DNA of 64,000 nt from Flaveria trinervia (GCA_025506515.1 CM046458.1:47157390-47221389), one strand, 5' to 3'; counted from the first letter of the stretch, positions 34,901-45,576 are shown. The notes: generated by a model from the sequence alone, not told the origin. Numbers and translations are program-made.

Positions 34901-36060
34901 CATGGCTTCTCTGGTAGGCAGGTGGGTCCTATGTCTGAAAGGACACTCCAACGGATTGTCAGTGAAACTAAGGCTGACATCTGGATGGGGAAAAGGAAAG
35001 AGATGTATAGAAGGGTAAAAGGGATGACCTTCACTACTTTTACTCAACCACAACCTAAACATGTCAACCCTGAACCCACATCACTACCTACTACTACTCC
35101 CTCACCTTAGATACCCAAACTTCCCATTATCCAACCCAAAACACTAGCCAGAACCTCTGAACCTAAACCTACCCAATTACCCTCCAAACCATCCCTTCAG
35201 CCTTCTTAACATCTCTCCCTTGAGGAGTTTAAGGCAATCAAGATGAAGCTCACTAATTGCACTACTTTGACCGAAGTCTCTTGTGTAGAAGACTCTGTTA
35301 ACATCACCTATGTAGATAGATCTTCAAGTTCCCTCACAAGAGACAGATTCCTTGATTTTCCTAGAGGAACTTTGGACCAGGCTGCAAGACTTTTGGGCCT
35401 CAATTCAGACTCTTTAAATGAGGAAGAAAAGAAGCTCAGAAGGAAACTGGTGACTCTGCTGGATACAAGAAAAGAGGACATGATTCCTAGTTATTTTGTT
35501 TTGCCTAGAAGGAAGATAATCTAGTGGAGGTTCGATGAACCTTGTCACAACTTTGTTGGGGAAAGAGAGAATGGTGAAGTCAACAGACTCAAAGCAACCT
35601 CTCTGTTACAATCCAGCAGATTCGACATTGCTGAGTTAGCAGAGAAGCCATTCTCCAACCCCTCCAACTCCGAAACTACTGCACTCGTCAGAAATCATCT
35701 CAGCAATCTTCATTTAGCTGAGCTAACTGCAAAAGCAAAGATTGAAGAAGAGTTGAAGTTGAGAAGATAGGAAGACAAGGAAAGATCTCCCACCAAAGGT
35801 GCTGCCTTTCTAAAGATGGTGGAAGGTCCTGAATTGGAACCTATAGTTTGATGGGAATATGATTACAGTTCCCATCAACTAACTCTTTTCAGAGGGCAAC
35901 AACAAAGGGTACATGTTATCCAAGGTGACAAACTGGATTTCCTCTCTACCATGGATCTGTACAAGCTTCTCAGCACCACATCAGGGAAGAACAAGGAGAC
36001 AGACAAATATTTGCTCTCATTGGTGCTGAAAGTTTTGAGACGTCAGTGAAGTTTTGGTAG
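31923..36060 (+). pseudogene. Element B third ORF (SIRE extra protein)
   Basis: The protein starts near 31923 (ALEICPTQLYP; the ATG seems lost). N-terminal module: DADFSDIISFLTQSS (about 32035), LVISEQIIREHLELHDEG, EFPKADLDNSYLQMGYGGD, FLLHVVLHCLSNKSGGWDQI, FNYSRFVLTNLMGN, FFMYPRFL (to 32560). Then a Pro/Ser/Thr-rich variable region with SFDLNLGLESP (an EAR-like DLNL string, probably chance), a coiled coil near 33560-33660 (VSNLESQL), a basic Lys/Glu-rich helix (34428-34860), HGFSGRQVGPMS near 34890-34930, and a C-terminal module with WWEYDYSSHQLTLFRG near 35850. Broken by at least five stops or shifts. Function unknown. Confidence 0.78.
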
Positions 36061-36067
36061 CATCAGC

Positions 36068-36079
36068 CTAGGGGGAGTT
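36068..36079 (+). other. Element B polypurine tract
   Basis: CCTAGGGGGAGTT immediately before the 3' LTR start TGTTGG. Confidence 0.9.
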
Positions 36080-36942
36080 TGTTGGATCAAGAAAAAGGCT
36101 AATGCAACCAATACAAGATCACTTAAGTTATTTTGGTGATGCATGCAAAGGCTTCCGAAACTTATCATGGAACTTCCGAAGGTTGTAGAGTTCTTCCGAA
36201 GACAAAGGGAAAGTTCAACTTTCGAAAACAGAATTCTACTTCCGAAGACAAATGCATACTTCCAAAGTTCAAGACTTAGAAGAATAAAGTAAAGACCACT
36301 TTTGAAGTATGATGAAAAGAAGAAGTCTCCAAGTCTTGGAAGAAACAGCCTCTTCCGAAGTATAAAGTGGCTTCGGAAGTACTTACTCTTCCGAAGCCAT
36401 TTAACATTCGGAAGACACTGCTATAACCAGTGGACACAAGTATGGTCTCTGACACTCCGCTGCAGACTTCTGATACAGCATGGCTTCTTCCTAAAGAACC
36501 ATGTTGTTGACCATACTTTATTCAACTGTTTACCTTTTCATGATAGTACAATTGCCATCTTTAGTTGGTGACAAAAGGTAAGTCAGGGACATGTCCTGAC
36601 TACCAAATCTCAGATAAGACTTTATCCGAGATACCTTAACTATAATCTTGTAGCATAGGCTTTAGCTAAAGGATCCCAACTGGTATCAAAGTATATCCAG
36701 CTGTAGATAGTATTATATATAGGTTCTTCTTGTAACTCATAGAGAAAAAGATTATCATCTGCTTGTAAGAGTCTTTGTATCTTGAGTTGAGAATCAATAT
36801 AAAAGTATCTTGAAAATTATCTTTCTGTGTTCTTAGTTACTTTTCATATTGTGATCAACTCTTATTGATTCTTACCCGAGTGTGATTCTAGGTGAGTTTG
36901 AGAGAAAACCTTTGTGTTTAAGTGACAAACACCAATCCTGTA
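36080..36942 (+). repeat. Element B 3' LTR
   Basis: TGTTGGATCA ... AATCCTGTA; the final CA has become TA. Matches 24306-25170. It includes the CTTCCGAAG array at about 36149-36425. Confidence 0.95.
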
Positions 36943-36947
36943 GAGAT
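36943..36947. repeat. Target-site duplication of element B (right), GAGAT
   Basis: Identical to 24301-24305. Confidence 0.95.
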
Positions 36948-37209
36948 CAATGGTCTACTTCAGGCAAAACGTTCTTGACCTTCCTTTTGCATGATCTCTA
37001 TGACATGAAGAAATATTTTGTATTCTAGCATGAGCCTAGGGGGAGTTAAAGAAATGGTCAGTGAAAAATGACATTCTTGACCTTCCTTTTGCATGATCCT
37101 AACCAAATGATGATAAAGAAAATGGTGTTGATCCTAAAGAGGACTGTGAAAAATGAAGATCAAGATTCAAAGGTCTCTTTTATATTCTAGCATCAGCCTA
37201 GGGGGAGTT
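36948..37209 (+). mobile_element. Element A right part: end of internal region, duplicated PPT
   Basis: Resumes the third-ORF tail of element A after element B. A segment is duplicated: TTCTTGACCTTCCTTTTGCA at about 36971-36990 and 37074-37093, and the PPT block AGCATNAGCCTAGGGGGAGTT at about 37023-37043 and 37189-37209. The second PPT abuts the LTR and is the usable one. Confidence 0.8.
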
Positions 37210-38314
37210 TGTATGGATTACACTTAGAGGCTGATGCAACAAAAAATCTCTCAGCCTACATGCATAAAATACAAGAATGTTATTTTGGAAGATTTTATAA
37301 AACTCAGTGAATTATGCTAAGTATAAAATCTTCTGAAGCCAAAAGACCATATATTCCAAAGCCAATTATTAATATCTTCCGAAGCTACAAAGACAAAGCC
37401 TTCTGAAGCCAAATACTAATTTCTTCCGAAGACAAAGAAGACATCTTTCTTTGAACCACCTTTGACAAAAGTTGAACCACTTTTCCCTGCATCTCTAAAA
37501 ACTCACCAATTGTAAGGTTTTATATAAGGCTGATGCTCCTAAAACATCCAAAGTCTTTCCTGCATACATCCACTCAAGTATAGAGTAGAAAAGGTTTGGA
37601 AGTTTTACATCATGCACTAGAAATATTCTAAGTATAAAATATATTGAAGCCAATACCAACATATTCCAAAGCCAAAAGTGAAGTCTTCCATAGCCTCAAA
37701 GACAAAGTCTTCCAAAGCCAAGAAGTGAAGACAGATTTCTTTCAAAGACTTTTGAACACGTGCTTTATCCAATGTACTTTACCATAAAGCAGGACCACTT
37801 TTCGTTGCAACTTTGTTTAGTCACCAACTTACATAAGTTGGTGAAAAGGACCACACTTTTGGTAATTATACATTAAGGTCTTGAGTCCTTACTCTTTCTA
37901 CTTTATGTATTTTATCCTTTTTATAATATATTAGGATGTGACCTATGACATGCCATAGTCACTAGTCAAAAGGCATTTTTCCTTTTGACTCTACATTTAA
38001 TTTTGTTTTCTGGTTCAAATGTTTCTAGCTGTCCTTATAAGTATGGCCGGCTGTAGGATATAGTATAAAGTATCTCAGATCCTTGTAACTTTATTTTATG
38101 CTTTGTATCACTTGTAAAAAACTTGAGAGCAATATACAACATTCTTCAAAACCATATACTCGTGTTGTTTGTTCTTGTTTTGTCTCATATTTTCTTGAGT
38201 TCTTAGTATCAAACTAAACTTGTTTTGAGTTCCCTATTTGATCAATTAAGTGTTCTAAACACTCTCCTCATTGTGTGTTGTGTTATAAGTGACCATCCCT
38301 TCTAGCGGTCTTGT
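37210..38314 (+). repeat. LTR shared by elements A and C (~1105 bp)
   Basis: Starts TGTATGGATTAC directly after a PPT, so it is the 3' LTR of A. It ends ...GGTCTTGTA, and the next bases align with the PBS and leader of element B (CTTGATTGTAAGATCTCACCATC versus CTTGATTGCATGATCTAACCATC), followed by gag, so it also acts as the 5' LTR of C. It contains CTTCCGAAG-type units, an internal duplication (about 37310-37400 versus 37620-37710) and a TATA-like TATAGTATAAAG at 38059-38070. Confidence 0.75.
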
Positions 38315-38428
38315 AATTGTATCTAAGTATTATAGGCTCTTGATTGTAAGATCTCACCATCTTAAGATCCCTCACACACACACACAAAATACTTAACATC
38401 TTAAATAGAAGCTCTCACTAAAGTTGAT

Positions 38429-39065
38429 ATGGAAATTGAAACTATGAAAAAGTCCTCACTGACCACTTCTTCAGACTTTGACACTTGGTGCCAACGAATG
38501 GAAGGTTCATCAAATCACAAGACTCCAGGATGTGGGAATCTGTTGTCTCAGGGCCTCACATACCACACACCTCTTCAACTGCTACAGGAGGTGGTAATAT
38601 TCCAAAGGCTATGGCTGACTATTTTGAAGAAGATAGTAAGAGAATAGAGATTGATCAAAAAGCCTTGACAACACTTCAAACTTCTCTTCCTAACTCCATA
38701 TACATAGGCTTCAAGAAGTGCAAAATAGCTCACAGCTATGGGATGCACTGAAGCTAATGTATGAGGGGTTAACTAAAGCTAAGGAGAACAAGAAGGATCT
38801 TCTTAAGCAACAGTTTGAAAAATTCACCTTCAAAACAGATGAAACCATAGCTCAATAATACTTCAAGTATGATGGGATTGTGGACCTCTAATGGATGTTG
38901 GAGTGACTCTTGAGAACATGGACATTGTAAGGAAGTTCATGTTCTCTCTTCCTATACAATAGACATATTATTGTGTTGTTATCAAGAGAACTGAGAACCT
39001 TAAGACTCTAACTTTGGTAGAGTTGTATGGTATTTTTAGTGGATACTAGATGGAGATGAATATCC
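38429..39065 (+). pseudogene. gag: Element C gag, N-terminal part
   Basis: Frames starting MEIETMKKSSLTTSSDFDTW align with element B gag (SEVEMGMMTKAPIITPENLRSW): FIKSQDSRMWESVVSGPHIP matches FIRYQDSKMWSSIVNGPYKP, and MADYFEEDSKRIEIDQKALT matches VEDYSDEDRKKMDIDSNAMT. Continues with stops to VELYGIFSGYXMEMN at about 39060, where plastid DNA begins. The PBS expected before it is decayed (TTGTATCTAAGT for TGGTATCAGAGC). Confidence 0.85.
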
Positions 39066-39068
39066 AAG

Positions 39069-39625
39069 GTTTATCTGGCATGTGGTTAAAAGGGATAAAA
39101 TTTCGAATTCTGACTTTTTACCCAACCAATCTCTAATATTAAAAAAAAGTTTCATTAGGTCGGATATAGGAAAAGGAATATCTTCCATTTTTTCCAAAAA
39201 AAGGGGGAATGGGGATTCCCTTGAGACGGTCCCCAAATAGGATATAACGGAAAAACGAACTACATTTCCTATCTAAAAATCGATAATATCGCTTTTATTG
39301 TATATGAAATTTATGGTTTCTGTTGGTGTACATCCACTCACATTAATTCAAGATGAGAAGAAATTCTCCATTGGTAGCAAATGGTTATCCAAGATTTTTT
39401 TCTTCCGTTTTAATTCATTTCAATAATTCTTTTAGTTGCGTTAATCGTCGCAATTGCTGTAGCTCGTCAATAATAACTCTTTAGAACTGTAAAACCCTTG
39501 TTATGAGCTATCACATGTATTCTTTTTTTCTATTTGACTTTGTATATAAAAGATAAATTCTTTATTAACATAGGAGACATCTCTATTCCCCCCCCGGGAA
39601 TCTTTATAATTACCACTGCTTAGCT
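39069..39625 (+). other. ndhG: Plastid DNA insertion with 3' end of ndhG
   Basis: Gag homology stops near 39065 and resumes near 39640. In between, 39392-39472 translates as DFFLPF-stop-FISIILLVALIVAIAVARQ-stop, the conserved C-terminus of the plastid NDH subunit 6 (ndhG), with three differences including a stop for Glu. The following sequence resembles the plastid spacer after ndhG (TAACTCTTTAGAACTG...). The upstream 39069-39390 looks AT-rich and plastid-like but I cannot name its source, and it does not read as the preceding part of ndhG, so the insert may be a mosaic. In plants such fragments are known as NUPTs; this one is not functional. Confidence 0.75.
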
Positions 39626-39639
39626 TTCAATTCGCCTCT

Positions 39640-41740
39640 GACCATCAAATGAAATCCTACCATGACAACTCAAAAAAGGGTCCTTTCATCACCTTCCCAG
39701 AGACACCAATAGAAAGCAACACTCAAGAAAGTCCATTCCAAGAGACAAACTCTTCACAAGCCTTTGTGTCTTCTGATGAAAGCACATGCAACTTTCTATT
39801 CAACGTTGAAGATCTGGATTGTATCCATCCAGATGACCTGGAATACATGGAGATAGTTCAGTAAATGGCTTTCCTCACTCACAGAGCCAACAACCTCTAC
39901 AACAGGATAGGGAGGAAGTTTCTAAGCAATGCAGTAAATGTTACAACTGTAAGCAAATGAGTCACTTTGCAAGGGAGTGTAAGGCACCAAGGACAAATGG
40001 TGGCCAAACACAAGCCAAGCCAAACTATACTAAGAGAGCCACCCATAATGAAAAGCCAAAGTAGCAAGCCACAATTGTTGTTGGAGAAGGAAGCTTTGAC
40101 TAGAGGTTTTAGGTGGAAGATACATCTCCCAACCAAGACCTTATGGCAGACCATGATGAAGCTAAGGTATTAGAACATCTCTGTACACCTGAATGTATTG
40201 CTAAAGATAATATATACATGTCCTAGAGATGAGATTCAATCTTAAATCTTTAAATATTTTAAAATTTGATTTCAAAAGAGCTACATATGATTACAAAGTA
40301 AAGATAGAGGACTTAGAGAATACCATTTCAAATCTTAAACATGAACATACCAACTACAGGACTCAAATCAAATATCTCACAACTAAGTTGACTAAATGTC
40401 ATACTGAGCTTGTGATCAGCAAAGACAGGGTAAAAAATGTGTTCTTGAAGAAAAGACTTTCAAGAACATGATATCCTAATCTTTGCATGTAACAGTTTGT
40501 TATCAAAATAAACAGGGGCTGGGATCCAATAAGATAGCTCCTCCACACACAATCTTGTTTGTAAGATCTTTTAGGTGTGGAACTTGTAAAGATAAGATTC
40601 CCCTCATAGACCCTATGACTAAAGAGGATAAAAAAGAGATAATGAAGGATGCCTATGAGAAAAGTGAAGAAGAGAATTCTAAGAAGGGTAAATATATTTT
40701 CTGAGGAGAGTGATAGAGTTGGGATGACCAAGTCAAGAAGGAAGAAGTTTATTAGGAGGGCCAAGAGGAAGTACAAGAAGGCTCAAGAGATCAAGGCCAC
40801 CTTTAACTCTAAACAAAAACAAGTGTTTCTCTCTGCAGGATTTGACGTGGTTAAGGCTGAAGACACAAACTTGAACTCGAGTACCAAGAGTTCTAGTATA
40901 TTTTCAAATCATCCCAATAACATGAAGAAGGTTGACCAATTATGTACCACTACTAGACAACCTTTGCCATCCAGCTCCAAAGATAGTTCTCACCCTAAAG
41001 GAATTGCCATAACATCTGCAAATATAAATATGGAAAAGGAAAATGATCAAGTTTAGCCTTGTTCTCAAAAGAAGACTCTTAGGAAGAAAAGGATGAATTG
41101 TGTTATGTGTGGGAGTACTTCTCATTTTGTTAAGGATTGTCTTTACAATACAAAAAGTATTGTCCATATACCAAAAAGGAGATCTCTGAGAGATTGAAGA
41201 AGAAGAAAGCTTCAGAAGGAAAATCTTTTCCTTTCGGAAGCTCTAGATTGAATAAGAAGACAAGTGAAAAATTGCCTTCAAAACAAAATTTGGTCTTGGC
41301 AGAATGAAATTCTTCTGAAGCATTGAAGCCTATTACAGTGTTAGCAAGATCTTCCAAAAATTCAGTCATCAAAACTGCCAAAGTTATCAAATCTTCCAAA
41401 GTGATAAAGGTCAAATCTAAGCTTCCAAAGATTGTGTGGAAGACAAAGAAAGATCAAGTGATTGAAAGTTCTTCATCAACATGAGCAAATGATCCTCAAA
41501 ACATGACAATAGGATCAATTACTATTGCACTATCTTCAACTTCATTTGATAAGCCCAAGACCAATAAGGCTTGGGTTTCCAAATATAACTAACCATCTTT
41601 TTTGGTGCAAGAACATCTCAAGACAAATAGGAATGTCTGGATCATTGATAGTGGTTGTTCCAGGCACATGATAGGCAATGGGTCCTTACTCCAAAATTTT
41701 AGGAAAATTGATAGAGGGATAGTTTCATTTTGTAAAATGC
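39640..41740 (+). pseudogene. gag: Element C gag, C-terminal part, and protease start
   Basis: Resumes gag with GPFITFPETPIESNTQESPFQE (matches GPYITYPETLMSQQAQHNPFQE in B) and NVEDLDCIHPDDLEYMEIVQ. CCHC box 1 is intact at about 39937-39981 (CYNCKQMSHFAREC). Then coiled coil (40270-40400, DYKVKIEDLENTISNLKHEH), CCHC box 2 at about 41098-41141 (CVMCGSTSHFVKDC), a Lys/Ser-rich tail with CTTCGGAAG units, and the protease active site IIDSGCSRHMIGN near 41641-41679. It stops at about 41735 where element D begins. Stops and shifts are present. Confidence 0.87.
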
Positions 41741-41744
41741 ATCT

Positions 41745-42030
41745 TGTCAGCCTATAAATAGAATAGAAAACCTTGTATGTGAGGTGACTGTTGATAGACA
41801 TTATAGACAATTAGAATATTTTGTTTAGTCTTATGTTCTCAAGGTGTATTGTTACTGTTTAATGCTCGAACCATAACATTCATTGTATTCAATCACCTTT
41901 ATTAATAGAAAGTGCATTTATGAATATTTCTTGTATTCAATGTTTCTTGATTGTTTGATTCCGCCATACAATCATTAACTTAATCATCATATTCGATCCT
42001 TGTGAGAATTTCAATCTCACACCCCAGTCA
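41745..42030 (+). repeat. Element D 5' LTR (short or truncated)
   Basis: Ends ...CACACCCCAGTCA, 2 bp before the PBS. The start is placed at TGTCAGCCTATAAATAG (41745), where similarity to element C protease is lost. At 286 bp with TATAAATAG only 8 bp from the start, it has almost no U3, so it may be a truncated LTR. No second copy is available to check. Confidence 0.5.
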
Positions 42031-42032
42031 AT

Positions 42033-42044
42033 TGGTATTAGAGC
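42033..42044 (+). other. Element D primer-binding site
   Basis: TGGTATTAGAGC, one change (C to T) from the initiator tRNA-Met PBS. Confidence 0.85.
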
Positions 42045-42373
42045 TTTGGCTCTCGATTCTTTTTTTTAGATCTGCCTAGATCTCAACAGAATTTGATTGA
42101 TCTGGTGATTGAGTTGCTAATAGAGTGTTCGACTACCTCTACTTAGTAAACTACAAAAATCTCTTCAATGGTCACTGTTCATTTGTACTCATCTTCAAAA
42201 ACAAACCTGTGAACAGTCATTACAACCAAAACATATAAACATCTTCAGATTTGGTTATACATAAGCCTGCTTCGATTAATTGGACTAATATAAACTTAAC
42301 AATCCAACTAAGCATTATTCAACAAAGTTAAATAATAGCTTATTAAAACTGGATTCATATAGTTTCTCTAAGC

Positions 42374-44832
42374 TTGGTCATACTCCAAAACCACCCATGC
42401 TTAACCACAAACCTGAGTTTAAGCAATGGAAATTCAGATTTTCATGAACTATATACAGGTGTAGATTCGGACTACTGGATTTCAATATGCAAAGGCCCTC
42501 AAATTCCAGTGACTCTTTCTGCAGATCAAGCTGCAATATACAAAACCTCAAGAATTCCTATTGAGGAACTCACAATTGATGATGATGATGATTATAAAAA
42601 GATAAAAGTTGATCTCAAAGCTTATTCTATACTTACTCAAGCACTGAAAATGGATGTGCTAAAAAGATTAGAAAAATATGGAACTGCTAAAGCTGTTTGG
42701 GATGCACTGCTGATAATGTGTGAAGGAAGTAGTTAAGTTTCTGAAATTAACAAGGACAAGCTTGTTAATCAATATAAAACCTCTCATCACTCCAAGGGGG
42801 ACTCAATCTCTAAACGGTTGCATAGATTTGTGCAGCTGGTAAATGATTTAGAGATCATGGGGGTGACATACAAGGTCAAAGAATTAAACAAGAAGATGCT
42901 TCATAGTTTCTAGAAAGTTGGAAACAAAATGTTACAATGCTAAAAAACACTCTTGATCTTGAGAGTACCACATTGGACATCATGATTGCCAAGATAGAAG
43001 CTCTTGAGCTTGATGAGAGAAGCAAAAATCTTGGTGGACCTAAAGTTATTGAAGCTTATAAATTTCCAACAGACACTCACTCTGTATAAATTGCTTTCAT
43101 CATTGAGGATGATGATTTTCTTCCTTAAGTGATCAAGTGAAGACAACTAGTTTCATTACAAGTCCACCAACTAACAAGCCTTCAACACCATCACAACCAA
43201 CAAGGTTCTCTACAACTCCCTCAACTACTCCTGAAGATCCAAATCAGAAGAGCAAAAGAAAACTTACAATGCCTTTGTTGCTAGCTTTGAAGCCTATCTA
43301 AGAGCCAGACTTACTTCTGCCCATCTGATCCAGGAGGACTTAGAAGATATGGATCCAGATGATGTGGAGGAAATGGATTTGTAGTGGCAAATGGTTATGA
43401 TTGTAATATGAGCCAAGAAGTTTTTTGAAAAAGGAAGAAATCTTAGCCTTAATGAAAACACCAAACTTGGATATGACAAATCCAAGGTGAAGTGCTTCAA
43501 CTATGGCGTGACTGGCCACTTCTCCAAAGAATGTAATGCTCCCAAAAGAAAAAATAACAATTTCCAAAGGAATTCTCAAGGTCAGTCATCTTCACAACCA
43601 AGCACAAGCTTCCACTCCAACAACCAACAATAGCAGTTTCATCATCAACAACATCAACCACCTTATCAGAATCAGCCACAACGGACTAACCAAGCTCATG
43701 GAAACAGTCAAACATCTTTAAATGTTCTTGTTATCAGACAAGATGGAGTATGTGATTCGAGTCTGTATGTAGAGGAAGTGAAGCCTCAATTTCAGAATCA
43801 TGCACTCATGGCTCATATCAATGATGGTCCATCTCCTATGCCATCTGAGGTAAAATCGAACCTTTATAGTGATAAATGCATTACTGAACTACAAGGTTAT
43901 AGAGAGCATAATCATAAACTGGCTGATAAAATAAAAGAAGAAAAGGTCAAGTCAGAGATGCTTAAGAGAGAAATAAAAGGCTTTGAAATCAAAATTAAAT
44001 CTCTCATCTCTGATATTGAAAAATTGCATGGTGAGAAGTACACTCTTGCAACTGAGAATGAGCAACTAACTGAAAAGTTAGCTCAATCAAAAGCCGAACA
44101 AGCACTTACTGAAGTAAAACTTGAAATGTTTTAACTGTCTTCAGTCAAGCTTCACAAAAATATCCCAAGGACATGTCTGGGATTGGGTGTAACTCTTATC
44201 CACCACCTTACAATGACATCTACACTATCATGCCTGAATCTGTCACACTCAAAGAGCAAATCGAACCTAATACTATTGAACGAAAAACAATAGTAAAACA
44301 AGTCACAAATCCTCAAAATGAACCAAATGTTTACATTGAAACAAATGAGGAGAAAATTAAATTAGTCATCTAATTAAATCAAGGAGTGCTCAGACAAGAC
44401 AGTGACTGTCATTAAACCATCAAAGCCCAATCAAGGCCATTGTTCCCTTTGTGGAATTTATACCTGCAATTTCAAAATGGAAAAAGAAAGTTATGTCTTC
44501 GGTGAAACCCTCTACTGAAAGCAGTTCTGATTATGAGATTAAATCTCCAAAAAATTCAAGCAAATCAGACAAGGTTCCACTAACAAAGAAAAACAAGAAC
44601 TCCCTGATTTCAAAAACTAAAATTCAGTCAGACCCCCAATCATCAATATCAAGACATGGAGTAGGTTTTGACATCTGCGATAAGGAGCATGTTAATCAGT
44701 TTGAGCATGAAGTTAAGAGAGGTTTGAGGAAACAAAAACAGCCTAAAACAGTCAACAGAGTATGTTGTGAAGCAAACTACTAAAAAGTTTGATTTGATTC
44801 TTCCCCTAAACCAAAAATTATGACTCAGTTGA
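42374..44832 (+). pseudogene. gag: Element D gag
   Basis: Begins near 42398 with LNHKPEFKQWKFRF, shifts frame near 42440 to LYTGVDSDYWISICKGPQIP, and continues through AYSILTQALKMDVLKRLEKY and ISKRLHRFVQLVNDLEIMG (42800-42860). Zinc knuckle at about 43490-43530 reads CFNYGVTGHFSKEC: the second Cys is Tyr (one base change). A long coiled coil follows at 43853-44130 (HNHKLADKIKEEKVKSEM, ATENEQLTEKLAQSKAEQ). A Ser/Lys-rich tail runs to the element E insertion. Many stops. Confidence 0.82.
44828..44832. repeat. Target-site duplication of element E (left), GTTGA
   Basis: GTTGA just before the 5' LTR; repeated at 58861-58865 just after the 3' LTR. Confidence 0.95.
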
Positions 44833-45562
44833 TGTTGATACATGTATGTCCCTAGATCATGATATGAAATGTAATAGATCTTGTTTATCTAATTCTGGTG
44901 TAATTTGATATGATTAATGAAATGGTATTGGTTGATTGTGATTTGTAATGATTAATATTTCATTAATGAGTTGATATAAAATTGTTTAATTAGGTTAGTG
45001 ATTGGTTGAATGTTTACATATAATGTTTACTAATTAATACATTCAAACTTAACATAATGAAGTTCTCATGCGAATGACCCATGCGAATGGACCATAAGCA
45101 TGAACAACTTCATACGAATGACTCAGTCGCACGACTGAACCAGGTGACTGGATTAGTCGTATGATCGACACATAAGATTGGCTCAGTCACACGACTGAAC
45201 ACTCAGTCGTGCAGATGAAACAACCGCATGGTTCAATCGCATGACTGAACCATACTAATGGTTCAGTCGCACGATTGAATAATACCAACCTATAAATACA
45301 ACCAAATTCGTGAAAAATAAGGACTCTCGATTAATTACGATTCCAGTTGTACCCTAGCCGTCCAGAAGCCTCCCAATTCGTTCTCCAAGTTCATAGAACA
45401 CATTAGATCAATTCCAATCGATTTCTAACGTTAGTTTCAATACCTGATTGATTCTTCGTGTGTTCTCACTGATTGGATCGCCAATCAAATAGGGTTCTGC
45501 ACTATTTGATCTGGTTTACATGCTAATCTCCAGGTATTTCGTTCAAATACCAGGTGCTAACA
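44833..45562 (+). repeat. Element E 5' LTR
   Basis: TGTTGATACATG ... GGTGCTAACA. Palindrome units lie at about 45090-45270, then TATAAATA at 45291-45298. Matches 58132-58860, where the TATA box has lost a base (CCTAAAATAC). Confidence 0.95.
45090..45298 (+). promoter_or_regulatory. Element E LTR promoter: palindromes plus TATA box
   Basis: Six or so units of CAGTCGCACGACTGAAC and decayed forms (CAATCGCATGACTGAAC) are followed about 15-20 bp later by CCTATAAATACAACC. The last unit is the better-preserved GTTCAGTCGCACGATTGAAT. Confidence 0.65.
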
Positions 45563-45564
45563 AG

Positions 45565-45576
45565 TGGTATCAGAGC
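45565..45576 (+). other. Element E primer-binding site (tRNA-Met initiator)
   Basis: TGGTATCAGAGC, 2 bp after the LTR. Confidence 0.95.

Larger units (their letters stand above)
24306..36942 (+). mobile_element. SIRE-type copia element B, complete (12.6 kb)
   Basis: Both LTRs (865 and 863 bp), PBS, gag, PR, IN, RT, RNase H, third ORF and PPT are present in order, flanked by a perfect GAGAT TSD. By eye the LTRs differ at about 3-4% of sites. Many differences are C/T or G/A changes at CG, as methylated DNA decays. It was inserted into the third ORF of element A; removing it joins 24305 to 36948. The large size and extra ORF place it in the SIRE lineage. Confidence 0.95.
38315..41744 (+). mobile_element. 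SIRE-type element C fragment (leader, gag, start of protease)
   Basis: Follows the shared LTR and is cut at about 41744 in protease by the LTR of element D. Homologous to element B from the leader to protease. It carries a plastid insertion at 39069-39625. No downstream part of C is identified in the window. Confidence 0.8.
41745..44832 (+). mobile_element. Copia element D, left part (LTR, PBS, gag)
   Basis: Lies inside the protease of element C and is itself interrupted by element E at 44832/44833. Resumes at 58866. It shares with E the PBS context (GAGCTTTGGCTCT) and is related to the SIRE group. Its 3' LTR is absent: the right part runs into a different element at about 62305. Confidence 0.82.

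Noticed and set aside
34510..35062. Minus-strand Ser/Phe/Leu-rich ORFs (97-118 codons)
   Set aside because: Reverse complement of the Lys/Glu-rich coding part of the element B third ORF; composition explains the open frame.
39036..39236. Minus-strand ORF of 66 codons overlapping the plastid insert
   Set aside because: Straddles the junction between gag and plastid DNA and matches no protein I know; a chance frame.
39392..39472. Functional NAD(P)H dehydrogenase gene
   Set aside because: Only about the last 26 codons of ndhG are present, with an internal stop, inside a dead gag gene.
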